From Tubiluchus corallicola (lineage: Eukaryota; Priapulida; Priapulimorpha; Priapulimorphida; Tubiluchidae), in contig JAQGDQ010000067.1 in NCBI GenBank assembly GCA_030141605.1, forward strand, positions 1 through 64,000: a stretch of 64,000 bases of DNA. The letters are read 5' to 3'. Below are positions 50,587-63,300 of the stretch, one piece after another (within the stretch, counting starts at the first letter, position 1; each line of letters starts with the position of its first letter). The position numbers and the translations under genes are program-made. Below the pieces are notes generated by a model, which saw only the letters and a list, made by a program, of their open reading frames with translations, was not told the origin of the DNA and ran no database searches.

Positions 50587-51682
50587 TATAACATTATTTT
50601 CACTAATATGAAACATTGTTAACACTACACTACACGTCACGACATGCAACTGAGATGCTGAGGTTTTCTTCCTATGAAATCTGTTTCCCAAAGTTCAATC
50701 AGCCCAATGTGGTGTACCATTTCAAATATCAATGGTGCAATGAATTTAGAGAGTTTTAAGGAATTTAAAGAACTGCGAAGTCAAATTGACGCTTAACGAG
50801 GCTAAACCTGGAAGCCTAAACCTGTAGTGGGATATTTTATTCCGCCATAATTCCATGGAGAGGAAAGGTTTTCCCTCTATTTGGATTCTATGAAGGCTAA
50901 ACAAACAAGTTAGCACTTACGTCCTTACACTTTCGCTTTGCAAAAGTGTGGGCTAACTGTGTGGGAGTCCAAAATCTAAAATGGTCACCATCGCCCATTT
51001 TGAAAATGATTTTTTTCAGTAGTTCACCATTTCAGTTGTTTGGCCTACAGTGCTGCACAATACATATTTGGTGTCTTTTTCTATCTTTTAAGTGGCTTAG
51101 TCTGCAAGGCAACATAGCAGGTGGTTCTCAGGACATGTGAGGCCAAAGAATTTACATTTTAGTTATTTATCCCATTTTTGCCAAGTTAGCAGCCAATGTA
51201 TTGCCTGGTAACATTTTTTAGTCAACGTCAATGATATACAAGAGGGCAACCTGTGATTTGTGATTCGAAAGTGAACAAAGCAGATCTAAAAATCAAAGAC
51301 CAATAGGAGGTGTAGTTTGTCCTTCACATCGACATGGAGATCTAACTTGTCTTCGTCATGTGAGAGATGGGTCCTGCCTTTTTTCAGTTTACACCAATTG
51401 AATCCTGCAGCCTGCCCACACATTATATCTGTGCAGCCAAAATAAACTTTGGAGGGAATAAATGTCTTCATAAACTTGCTCTTACTTCTCTAGTTCCAAT
51501 TTCTCACCTAGTCACATGAGATGCTCTCTAACAGTCAATGAAATTTTTTGAGTAAAGATTGTTGTCGTTGTTTTGGCTGCTGCTCTGTTGTTGCTCTGTA
51601 CCGTCCACTAGAGCTCAACAGAATGCGCTGTACCTGTTTCATTATTGCAAGGGATATTTCTCACTTTTCTAGCAAAATTTAC
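50587..51682. other. Neurexin intron sequence, no gene
   Basis: No recognisable domain or element. Confidence 0.5.
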
Positions 51683-51773
51683 CTAAGAGACATATCTTCT
51701 GCTTCCGTTTGAGATACATGTGGCATAGTTATCTTCAGATATTGGCTCCCATCAAAATTTAGTGTAGTGGCAG
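51683..51773 (-). CDS. NRXN: Neurexin exon: start of LNS4
   Basis: A 91-nt exon found by phase and homology. Acceptor TTTTTGTAG just right of 51773, donor CTTAG|GTAAAT just left of 51683. Two bases complete a codon from EGF-B and two are left over at the end, exactly as the neighbours need. The peptide LNFDGSQYLKITMP then HVSQTEAEDMSLR matches neurexin LNS4 (LSYDGSMFMKIxxPxVMHTEAEDVSLRF). The intron to its left holds Gypsy-4 and a Helitron-like element. Confidence 0.92.
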
Positions 51774-52582
51774 CTACAAAAATGAAAATTGCTCGTAATT
51801 ACGTGCATTGTGTCTTTCGCTGTCCATTTGCTTGCAAATGTTTTAAATAATTATGATTATCTCAGTATTTTTGTCCATTGCACGAAAATTGAACATTTTT
51901 TTCTAGAAATAGTAGTTTTATTATAGAAAAAGCACATCATCGTGGGCGTAGGATAAAGAGAATGTTAGTGTGAAATAATAGAAAAATTATCCTGGGTTGG
52001 GTGGCCGAGTGGTCTAGATTTCAGACTGCTACCACGCAGTCACTGGAAGCTGTCAAAATTCCCTAATATTCTATACGATTCGTTATTAGTGTGTTGTGGC
52101 CGTTAGTACTAATTTTGTTAAAATGAGCGACAGTAAATTAATGACGTCTTTTTCCTTTTTGTCTTTTAACGGTATTTGAAAAATAATTAATGAGAATAGT
52201 ACTTCTAAAATCTTAAACAACAGCAAACGGTTTTTAAGGCTATTAAAAACATTATAAGAGCTCAATTTATTTCAGTTATTGCTCCCATATGTCAGTGAAA
52301 TTCATCAGGAATCACAAATGCGTTAATCTTTTTGGACTATTTTTGGTCTATCAACACGGAGCACTAGTCCATCAACGTATCAAGCTTGCTGACGTATTTT
52401 GCATGTCAAATTTTATGATTATGATGCTATAATATGGCACAATTTAGATTCAATATTGCACAAGACGTTGAAGTTCTTTATTCTAAAGTAGGCCGTTTAT
52501 CATTTTAAAGCTTCTCATCCTTACTAAAGGTGATCAGTGACATTGCGCTCCTAGCTTTCTATCGATGACATACATCTTGCCA
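51774..52582. other. Neurexin intron with a tRNA-like fragment
   Basis: Apart from the tRNA-Leu-like segment at 51996-52065, I see no gene or element. Confidence 0.45.
51996..52065 (+). pseudogene. tRNA-Leu-like fragment or SINE head
   Basis: GGTGGCCGAGTGGTCTAGA resembles the 5' half and A box of tRNA-Leu (TGGCCGAGTGG). The downstream CTGTCAAAATTCC is a poor B box and the acceptor stem does not close, so this is not a working tRNA gene. It may be the head of a tRNA-derived SINE. Confidence 0.5.
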
Positions 52583-53000
52583 CCTCAACATATCTATTGG
52601 CACAACTGTCTTAACTACCTTGTGCTCTTCTTTACAACACAGTTGGTATCACCGACCTTCGACTCAGTCTCATACATGGTAAATGACTTGTAAAGGATTT
52701 GCGGGTATAAGAATAAAACGAAAACTTTGAAAACTATAGCCTGGTTGCTTATCAAAACAACTTTTCTCGGCTTTTTGTCAGGCTTTCTCGACAGCCAGAG
52801 ACATAGTTTAACAGAAATTGTTTTTTTTCCAAGAGTTTCAATATCCCTTCTACGGATCTGCCCAAACACCAGTTCAGAAAGGCTAAAACCCAGGCAAATG
52901 TGGGCATTTTCTCTTATGGTAAACAATAACAAGTCTGGGTCTAAATCCCGATTTTTTCCAGATTTTTTAAACAATATACGTAGCGTGACACGCGGGTAAA
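52583..53000 (-). pseudogene. Gypsy-5 integrase C-terminal fragment
   Basis: The minus-strand frame contains LDPDLLLFTIRENAHICLGF then SLSELVFGQIRRR, matching the Gypsy integrase segment LxxxLFAxRExxxxxxGxSPFELxxGRxxR. The end near 52630 (GDTNCVVKK) resembles the tail that precedes HVNxLK. Its flanks are not recognised and the active-site region is absent. Confidence 0.7.
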
Positions 53001-53222
53001 CACATCCACGATGAGTTCATCTTTTTAACACATTTGCGTTTGCTATTCAAAGCACAACTGAAGTTAGGTAAGCAGGGTTATAACAACTCAATCAAGGTAT
53101 ACTGAAATTTGAAAATATAAATTTTCTATAATATTGATACATTAACCTGGCTATAACATAAAACGAACATTAAATTCTGTGTATTTAACATCAAACACGA
53201 CGTTAAGACACCATAACATTAC

Positions 53223-53529
53223 CTTCAGAGCAAGATGGTCCCCAGTAATCCGTGCCTGTACAATCACACACAACACGATTCCAACCTTCAGTGCACCGAC
53301 CATCATAACATGTCTCTTCTTCACACAATGGTGGTAACTTTCGACAATATGGCTTAATTTCCCTTTGGTTTTGTTCCACTGCTGCAGCAGCCAGATCTAC
53401 AATTTTTCCATTTACCAATAAGTCTCTCATACAACCAACAAAACCGTATTGCAACATAGCAGACCACACTTCGCGTGGGAGCAGCATGGCATTGTTACTT
53501 CTGTCTACACTTCCAACAAAGAGATAACC
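53223..53529 (-). CDS. NRXN: Neurexin exon: end of LNS3 and EGF-B module
   Basis: 307 nt. Acceptor TATTATACAG just right of 53529, donor GAAG|GTAATG just left of 53223, phase 0 in and phase 1 out. LNS3 ends with GYLFVGSVDRSNNAMLLP, REVWSAMLQYGFVGCMRDLL and VNGK, matching [36 protein letters not shown]. EGF-B has six cysteines: CEEETCYDGRCTEGWNRVVC, then DC and TGTDYWGPSC. GWNRxxCDC is a hallmark of the neurexin EGF-B repeat. Confidence 0.95.
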
Positions 53530-53959
53530 CTGTATAATAAAAATAAAGCAAAAACTTAGAGCCATAATGTGAATAATGTGAAGTAAATGCAGATTTTCAC
53601 TTTTGAATAATCTAAGTATGTATTAATTCTCCAGGTATATTTATGGATGGATGTCTGGATATATAAGTGTTTATCTGGAATTGTAAGTGTAAATCACAAT
53701 TGTTTGATTCAAGCAGGTGACGTTTCAATCCTCGTGATCGTCATCAAATGTATATTTAATACCCCTTCACATAGTCGCTTCTTATACCACTTTTGAGGTT
53801 TAGGGAATTGCAAAGTTGAATTTGAATTTAACTTTTTTATTTCACACTCATACATACATACAATCGCGCACAAACTGTAAATACTATTTACAAACAGACA
53901 CAGAAAATGCTAAGCCATTTGTGACTTAATTCCCTACGATATAAACCAAATAAAAATAT
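53530..53959. other. Neurexin intron sequence, no gene
   Basis: No recognisable element; AT-rich intron sequence next to LINE-E. Confidence 0.4.
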
Positions 53960-55520
53960 TAAGCATATATAAGATTGATCGTCATTTAGCACGTATACTA
54001 ATACCTAATATCGTGTTACACAGCTGATTCACATTTGCATTACTACCGTTTATTATCCTTATATACATGCTAAACACACATTTTCTTATAACAAAATCAA
54101 AGTATTTTAAATTGTAGGATACACATAATTGTCTTGCACTAAAGTTTAACGGCTTTCCGTAGTTTCTACGGAAGTAATTTACGTAGTAATACATTGTATG
54201 CTGCCTTTAGTTTTTCAATATTGTAAAGATTGTAGTTTCTCCATGTGGCCATACAGTAATAGTTGCTGCAGTAGCTGTTTATCAAATATCTTTTTACATC
54301 ATCACTACAATTTTTAAATGTATTTAGCAGTTTGTTTGTTCTACAATAAAACAGGAAACGTTGCTTTATGATGTCTACATCGTCTTTGTTTGTCGAAGTT
54401 ATGATATGTCCTAAGTATATTTCGTGATAGCACACGCTTATACTACAGTTTTTTACATATAATGAGCTAAACGATATTTGTGACATGGTATTTGATAATA
54501 AATAATAATAATAACTTTATTTAAAGTTGGCTTTTTGGATCAACAATTAACATAAGCTCCGAAGAGCTTTTCGGCCGACTGTAAGCAACAACCTACAACT
54601 ACATAACAGAGACTATTATTGCCTCACTTTTACCCTAAATGCCACGCGTCAGGCAGGGCAACAGCAGGTACCATTTTTAAAGTCTTTGGTATTACACGGC
54701 CGCTGTATCGAACTCGCGACCTCCCAGACGGAAAGCGAACGCGTTAGCACTAGACCAAACCATCTGATTTAAGGAGATTAATTTTGTTTTACTCTCATTC
54801 ACTAGTATGTCATGTTCGACAGAATACTTCATGTATATATCAACTAACTGTTGTAAAACACTCATTGTTGTTGCCAGGAGACACATATCATCAAATGGTT
54901 AACACATTTTTCACCAATGCAACAGCCTTTATGTGTTGCACTTAATTTAACACTAAGCTCCCTGAAATAAAAGTTGAAAAGAACAGGACATAGTATTCCA
55001 CCTTGTTTAACACTGTTTCCTACTTTAAAGATTTGGGAATTAAATTGATCCCATCTAACAGTAAGCGACTGCTCTGAATAAAAAAAATTACAGCACACGT
55101 ACAATAATTTTTGGAACTATAGTTTGTAGTAATTTAAAGAATAGCTTGTGGTAGTTCACTAAGTCAAGTGCTTTTGAGATATCCAACAACAATAGATGCG
55201 CAGTGGTTTGCTTATTCAGATATGACTCTAAAAGTTTCTTCATTGTGTAAATGCAAAGTTCAGTGCAGCACTTTTCTGCAAAGCTAAACTGTAGAGATGT
55301 TCTTGCAAAATTGTCACTGTATCTGTTGAGTATTAGTCTAATAATTTACTACACATGGTCGAGATGGCTATCGGTCTGTAGTTATTTTTTAACGCTAAAT
55401 CTTCATTTTTGTTTTTAGCAAGGAGTCATAGATGAATTGAAAGATGCATAACTATAGTGTTCAGCGCGTAGGCCATCAGGCCTCGATGACTTGTGCAGTT
55501 TTAGCTCTTGTACGCAAGCT
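53960..55520 (-). mobile_element. LINE-E remnant carrying a nested SINE
   Basis: Minus-strand RT pieces in order: SSRPDGLRAEHY (about 55470), NYRPIAISTMCSKLL (about 55370), a decayed LLLDISKALDLVNYHKLF (about 55180), VGNSVKQGGILCPVLFNFYF (about 55025-54965), then after a frameshift MCLLATTMSVLQQLVD and NESKTKL (about 54886-54785). The SINE follows and then the distal frame IYLGHIITSTNKDD ... NYYCMATWRNYNL (54486-54166). The catalytic box is disrupted by the frameshift. This is a different family from LINE-A; GGILSPVLF/VYLGH-type motifs occur in several clades. Confidence 0.8.
54496..54763 (-). mobile_element. tRNA-derived SINE inserted in LINE-E
   Basis: The minus strand starts GGTTTGGTCTAGTGCTAACG (A-box-like), has the B-box-like GCGAGTTCGATAC about 35 bases later, a non-tRNA body, and ends TTTAAATAAAGTTATTATTA with an ATT tail. 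It splits the LINE-E frame. I could not define the target duplication. Confidence 0.7.
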
Positions 55521-56406
55521 TGGTCGTCGGGAGCCGTAAATCGAGGTATGGAATCTAGTTCCGTTGTCAGAGCCCTTGACAATTCTTCGGGCGGATACCC
55601 ATTGTCTACTGAGTTAAGCAGGCAGCATAAATGTCTTTCTCACCTGTGGCTCCTACACGTGGCGATTGCGGTACTTTTTTCCAGACTAAGTTTTCCAGAC
55701 TTAGTTTAACATAAGTATTACCTTGCATATACATATATGCAATTTGTCAGCTATAATAGCAGCCTCATGCTCCTGCAGTCTCTGACAGCATATTTAAATT
55801 GCGCACGCGCACACCTCAAGTTTTCAGCCAGAAAACCACGTCAAGGTTTTCCATGAAGGCGCCACAAAGTAAAACAGTATCTAGTTGATGTTTTTCTCGG
55901 ACATCCCACAATGTTCGTTATTCTGATTACTAGGGCGTTTAGGAATAGCTAGAGCTGAAGCCATGCGAAGTGCGTCCGCGATGGTTGACGCGTTCAATAG
56001 GTTCCTGTGCTCAACTGACATGCAGTCATTGTGTTCACTCAATAATACGTGGTAAGGAGAATGTACTTCTGATAATGTTGAATAAGTTACATTGCGATAA
56101 CCAGTGACATGTCTATCTCTGACATTCTCCCAATTTACAGCATGTACTTTATCATATTTACTTATAGCTTATCTCATCACTGGGTTTTGGACTAAGACTA
56201 ATACCGTCACGTTGTGATGGAGCTCAGTGTGTTCTTGGTCTTGTTCTTCTAATTCCTATTCTTCTTCTACTCTTCTAGTTCTCTTTCTCGTTCTTGTCTT
56301 GCTCTTCTTGTACTTGTTCTTGTTCTTGTTGTCGTTGTTGCTGTCGTTGTTGTTGTTTTTGTACTATTTTAAAATAAAGTGATTTAAACCTAACTTAAAC
56401 TTTTAC
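55521..56406. other. Neurexin intron sequence, no gene
   Basis: A TTCTTGTTCTTG/GTTGTTGT-rich stretch lies at 56225-56360. No gene recognised. Confidence 0.45.
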
Positions 56407-56533
56407 CTGCAAGTCCAGTTGTGCACTAGTACCTGGTGATTGAAATGTAGTGGTCGTCCCATCTACTGAAAGTCTTCCCGTCTGACTTTCACGGTGTAAA
56501 GAAACAGTGTGCCACTGACCATCATCTACACGC
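56407..56533 (-). CDS. NRXN: Neurexin exon: middle of LNS3
   Basis: 127 nt with no long open frame around it, found by matching the gene. Acceptor CTTTTAG just right of 56533, donor TTGCAG|GTAAAA just left of 56407. One base completes the previous codon, 42 codons follow and it ends in phase 0. The peptide RVDDGQWHTVSLHRESQTGR then LSVDGTTTTFQSPG and LDLQ matches neurexin LNS3 ([34 protein letters not shown] ... LDLD). Confidence 0.92.
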
Positions 56534-58869
56534 CTAAAAGAGACGTGAATGAATGTTTTTCATCCGGCGAATGAAATTTAAAGCAGCACATTAAAGAAAA
56601 ACAGGGCGGTTTTTCAAATTTTTATATCATACCCAATTTTGAAGAACGGTAAAAAGTATACATTATAATAATAATATGTATAATTATTAATAATCTGTGA
56701 TAATGCCAAAGGGTTTCTGGAGTTACCTTCAAGCTATGTAAATCTCGCTAAAATATATCATGAGTATAAAATTTCAAGATTGGTGCGTGCCAGTTAGATA
56801 GTAGCCCCGTCTGAGGGGTACCACTAATTTCTTTTGCCTAGGGCCCCAAAAGGTCAATATCCGGTCATGACAGCAAGGAAAGCGATGTCATTGATGCTAC
56901 ATGAGTATCTGATAAGCCTACAGTTATCTATGATTAATTTGCTAGAACAAAGTAACACGTACGATGATGCGGGGCAATGTTGCCTACCAACAATCAGCGG
57001 TGGTCAAGCAGCAAAAAAGGCTGATGAAAAGCTGCAGCTTTTGGCTTCTCGTGCACGCATTGCCGGGCATATTTTTATTATTATTCTGTTATTACTTTAT
57101 TCATTTACAAAATCTACAATAAAAGTAGAAAGACCAAAGGTTTGAAGCACTTATGCACTTTAATTAAAATGCATATAATATAGGTTAAAAATGCTTATGC
57201 AAAGTATTATATAATATTATACAAATCGCAAGTGAGGAAATCTCTTACTAAAATATAAGTAAAAATTCGCTCGGAGAGAACCACAGATATTATGACATAA
57301 ATTGATTAAAATGACAATTATAGTAAATCAACATTAGACAACTTTATGCAAAAAAGTGTATAATAGTTCGAATTTACAATAGCTGGATCAAGGCTATTCC
57401 TTGAAAATGAAAATTTATCTAAATTTAAGCAAAAAAATACAAATTACTTGTTACTAAGGCCACATGTAACTACTGTTTACAGATGGGGCACATTGAAAAT
57501 AAATCAGTGAAAGGTAGATATACTACTAGTTTATGGCAAATTTTGCAAACTATTTTCAAATCGAAAATTATACGTTAAGTTTTGTGGCCTACTGGCTTGT
57601 GCTGCAACAAAAACCTATAAAACAATCTTAGTTTTAAAGGAAACAGAACGAGAGGAATGAGAGAGAGAGAGAAGGGGGAAGTGAGGGACAGAGAATGAGA
57701 GGGTGAGAGGGGTGAACGAGAGGGACTAAGGAAAGGAGGGATGGATGGAAGGAAGGAGGAGAGAGAGAGAGAGCAAAAGAGGATGAGAGGAAGAGAGTGA
57801 AGTAGAGAGTAAGACAGAACAAGAATGAAAAGGATTAGAGAGACGACAAAAACGAAGAGCGAATGAGAGGGAGAGAGAAGGTAGGAAATGAGGGAGATCG
57901 GGGCGAGCAGAAAAAGTAACATCAAAGGTTTTATTCTATTAACAGCAGATTAGCAGATTTTTCTACTAAAACAGAACCCTGATTCTTCTGTGATAAAATC
58001 TTACTGAGCAAAATATATTTATTCGAGTTTTCTAGAATCAGTCATTTTTTCCGTGAAGTTATTTTTCTGGGAAAGAGTTTTTCTGTAAAAAAAATTATGG
58101 GAAACACTTTTTTCTGGGAAACGTAATTAATTCTCTCTCGACAACATTATTTGGCATACAAGCTTGCACTAGAGGAAGAAATCTCGCGAAACGAAAGACT
58201 ATATTGAACTGACCGCGGCCAAAAGGTCCTGTGTTCAGAATTGGCTTTGGTCTTTTGCTGTGAAATTTGTAGAAACTCTTCAAAACAGTGTAGAAAACGC
58301 AATGAGCAAATTCAGAGAAAAAGTAGCCAGCAAACTTGTCCTGTATCCCTCATACTGGTCGTCCTACGAGGAACAGGTGCTAAGGTAACTGTACTTGCTG
58401 CTATTGGACCAGGAAACCTCTTTCTGCATGCTAGCTTTCCTTTTAGGTGCTACAGATTTCCGTTTTAAGTGCACAGGTTAGGTAATGAAAAGAACCATTG
58501 CAACATAGGAGAACATGAAAAACTGGTTTCACTACATTATTATAATATACGGTGTAAAGACTATTTTCCTCTTATTTGTGTTTCGCCTTCAAGTCTTTCC
58601 GTGAGTGGTTTTAAGGTGTTTCGTTTTTGATAGCATTGGAGCTTTTCCATCTCACAAAAGGCAAGACAACTGAAAAGAATCAAGTACAGGACTAAAGCGG
58701 CCAGACTGTCCCATCCGAACAGAATTCCTAACGTATGGTGCTTCTTAGTAATTTTACATTTTAACATATCCGTGTAATGACGTTAATCGCTGAAATCAGT
58801 GAAACGTTCAGGCATTGAAAAATAAATTTGACTGCAATTGTAACAAAAATATTAATACTAGTATCATAC
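56534..58869. other. Neurexin intron sequence, no gene
   Basis: Holds a purine-rich GAGA/GGGA stretch at 57655-57900. The frame 56834-57145 is unrecognised and has no family hallmark. Confidence 0.45.
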
Positions 58870-59225
58870 CTATTTGTTGCTTTTAGTTTTGTTACTCCTG
58901 AACCCATATTCATAATCATGTACACATGACCTGCCATCATTTCAAAAGCAAAGAAATCCGGCATAGATACATGACGTGCACCATTGTTGTACATTAAAAG
59001 GCCATCTGGTTCATTAGTCCGAAATTTAAAAGATATACTGCCAGATTTTTTGGCTTCCCATTTAGGTAGACTCAGATACGCCCAGTCGGTGGTAAACGTT
59101 ATGGGCTGCGATTCCTCAAATGTATCACACTCAAACGTCAAGTCCCCGTGCACCGTGAGGAACTGGTGATTGTTTTGCGCTAAGTCTGTGAGATCCAGCT
59201 TTAAGCTATCAGCTTCAAAAGTTAC
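58870..59225 (-). CDS. NRXN: Neurexin exon: end of LNS2 and first half of LNS3
   Basis: 356 nt. Acceptor TTTTTGTACAG just right of 59225, donor AATAG|GTATGA just left of 58870, phase 0 in and phase 2 out. Starting VTFEADSLKLDLTDLAQ it closes LNS2 (VVYKNNDVRLELSRLAK in vertebrates). LNS3 begins ITFTTDWAYLSLPKWEAKKS then GSISFKFRTNEPDGLLMY ... FFAFEMMAGHVYMIMNMGSG, matching [38 protein letters not shown] ... FFAIEMLDGHLYLLLDMGSG. Confidence 0.95.
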
Positions 59226-60192
<967 letters not shown>

Positions 60193-60351
60193 CTTACGCA
60201 AACACCCTATGTAGTAATTTCTAATATGCCCGCCTGGAAGTGAATAGACGTCTTGGCTTCCGCCTACGTACACCACTGTGCTTGTCAAGGTAGTAAAATC
60301 TCCAGCAGTAGCCCCCTTCTCTTCATAGCTGGCGTCTATTCTTAATAGATA
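60193..60351 (-). CDS. NRXN: Neurexin exon: late LNS2 (first exon of the gene in this window)
   Basis: 159 nt, phase 0 in and out. Acceptor TTATTTCAG just right of 60351, donor AAG|GTAAGG just left of 60193. The peptide YLLRIDASYEEKGATAGDFT, then VVYVGGS and IRNYYIGCLRK aligns without gaps to neurexin LNS2 ([20 protein letters not shown] ... FYVGGS ... NFMGCLKE). The exon boundary falls where vertebrate splice site 2 lies. Upstream exons were not found between here and 64000. Confidence 0.92.
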
Positions 60352-63300
60352 CTGAAATAATTGCATACTATGTACAATCCATTGAAACCTTACTTTTCAC
60401 AAACAGTCTGGATTATTTATTCTATTTATGTCTATTTATGATGACAATACTGTATTTACTGCTTGTGTCAGCCGTCAAATAACAAATATCTGTAAATACA
60501 TTTTCGCAAATAAGGTCATACTCGTCCAGGTTACATTAAAATTAAAGAAACGTGCCACATTATCCATACAAAACTACACAAAAATCTATTATGTTTCATA
60601 CTTAATTTTCGAAAAAATAATAGCAATAGTTGGTTTTAATTATGCAGGCAAATGGGTATTTATCCCTCTTAATGGGGAAAGGACAGGCGTTCACCGATAC
60701 CCCCTAGAAATTCGCCTTTTGAAGCCTGTTCATATTGGGCCCTATTAACCTGATGTGCATGGTGTTCATTTGCTCAGTAGCTCCTTCCCTCGCGTGAATC
60801 ACGCAAACAATGACGTTGTGTTCACAAAATCTTTTTTATGCCTTTATAATGTTGTACACAACAAACGTATTTTACTAAAAGAGTCCTCGATGTACTGGTG
60901 CCCCAGAAGTGGAATAAAGAACCTCGGACTGTCTTTCTTAATCACGGCTTCTGCTGTTGTGCACAGTGCACACGAGGTTTCCTTTTACCTTCCCTGTCCC
61001 GCATCTTTTCCGTATCGGCTTTCTCTTTCCGTTGAAGCTGTCTGCACTCACAGCTCGCTTTTGTAATACGTATGTTGATTTTTGGTGATGTAGCTCTATA
61101 GAGAAGAGAACTCTGAATTTAAACCTGTTGGCTTGCAGATAATACATATCAAAGCAAAGAATAAAGGAGTCGAACTTTGAAATGAAGCCCAACCCCATCC
61201 CCTACAGGCAGCAATTGTTCCAATCTGGCAGCTTCTGCATCTTGCAGTCCTCTTCAGTCATCTAAAGTTTAGCTTACCAGTAGATATCAGTGGCACAGGA
61301 AGAAAAAGTGGGACTGTTTGTTCGTGATTTTGCTGTAGCGTCAGTGTAGCTTCACGGCTTTGAAAATCCTATGTGGATCTGGAAGTATGGACAATATAAT
61401 ATCAGACTTGGATAACCGGAAGCTGTCAATCACACACTTAGGCGACTCAGTGTATTTGGTCGCTGTGCAGTAAAGGAAGAAGGGAAGCCTAAAAATTGCT
61501 ATTTTGTTACTATCTGAGCAGGTCACAGCTGACAGCGTCTCAACCACTTTCTTGTAGAAACATGAGGACTAAACGAATGTCATCACTAATGCTATTCGTA
61601 AAGTATGAAATGTACTCACTCATTCTCTATAACGACAGAGTTTGGTCTTTATACCAACAACAAGGAAAACACTACATGTCGGCACTATAGCAGCATAAAA
61701 GAAGAGTAGGACGAAGCCGTGTAACCCTTCAAATGAAAAGTTGCCTAGCTAAAAATCTCGTTGGCCTTCCAAAAGTCATTATCCATCAGCTTATATAAGG
61801 GCTAGCTAAAGGTAATTTCTAGGAAGAACTGACACTACGAATGACAAGGTTATGTTAAGATGCGCAACGACAAAAGTTCTAACGTCAAAATTAAAAACAA
61901 CAAGTTTTTTCTCAAAACAAACATTATAACACTGAAAGGACAAATGCTGTAGAGTTCAAATCGACGACGAACTTATAAATTTCAGCAATTTTGTAAAGTT
62001 TGGCAAAATCAAAGACAAATGTAATATTTTAACGTCAAATTTATAAACATTGTCAAATTAGCGACAGACATTATAAATTTGCTTGAGTGTAGTAAAAGTG
62101 TAATTTATGTCTCACAGCTGTTTTTGCGATTTTTAGAACCCATCAGCCAACTACTTTAAAGTATAATCACAATCAAATGTTTTGAGCCTTGAGTTCCCGG
62201 ATTATTCAGGTTTCATGATTGTTTCACTAGATAGAAATGTATTTTTACATGGATACATTGAAAGTACATGTGAACAATGTTTCCATGCAGTTACGAAAGT
62301 TAAAAAAGACGATTTTAAATAAGTAAATTTCACCCTAAAATTACATGTTACAGCAGCATAAAGAGAACAATGGGAATGCATTACATTAAAATTAACAGTT
62401 ACTGATAATAATGATCATGATTTAGATTGTATTTGGACATATTAAGAGGCAAAGTTTCGCATTAAAACTTTTTAAATGTAATTATATTAGATACCGTTAA
62501 ATAAAATAATTTATACATAATAATTTTACAGCTGCTACCTGCTGTAGAAGAGTTGTTTTGGATGCGGTACAGAAAAATGGATCCTTAAACCGTGGTCAAT
62601 TTGTTGTTTGTGTTTATCTTTGAAAGCTATCGTAGGGCACAGTTTTCATTGTAGGAAGCTGAAATTTTGCATGAAAATACTGTGGATGCAGACCGCAACG
62701 GATGATTTTCACGTTCCCATTACGGCTCTCAGTTATGTTCGTTAAATTGATCACACCCATTTAATGGCTGGGATTTCTTTCCAGATCTGCCCCCAACGAA
62801 GTTGCGTATTCATGACAACAGTAAACATTTGCCATGACATTCTTGCGGAAACCATTGAATGAAAAAAGGACCTGCCAGACCCAAGGATAATAGTACTCCC
62901 ATTCTTGTTATGTTTCATACAGGATGGCTGTAAAAATACCTGACTGCTCTCTGCTTAAAACGAAAGAGAGATTTTACATTGAATTACATAGAAAGGGAAA
63001 GCAAAAAACACTGTCTTTCTAATCGACGAATAATACCAGTAATATTCAGTAACACACTGCACAGTAAAAATAATAAATTACCAGCTTATTATTGTTATGC
63101 TTGAATCTTATACATATTAGGGTCAAATTTGTCGGTAAAAACAGCTGCGGTGCGGTAAACTCGTGTGGTAAAAGCAGCTGCGCTTATTGACAAAATAAGA
63201 TCATTGTCTCTAAATTCGTACTGTTGCACATATATACTGTTGCACAAGTATCTAGTGATAATTCACTAGAGAAAGAACTAAGGTCCCATCCATCATGCAC

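Noticed and set aside
51996-52065. Functional tRNA-Leu gene
   Set aside because: The A box is good but the B box and acceptor stem fail.
55491-55709. 72-codon plus-strand frame
   Set aside because: It is mostly antisense to, or beyond the 5' edge of, LINE-E and has no domain.
56834-57145. 103-codon plus-strand frame as a gene
   Set aside because: No recognisable domain, runs into ATT-type sequence and lies in a neurexin intron without splice or promoter support.
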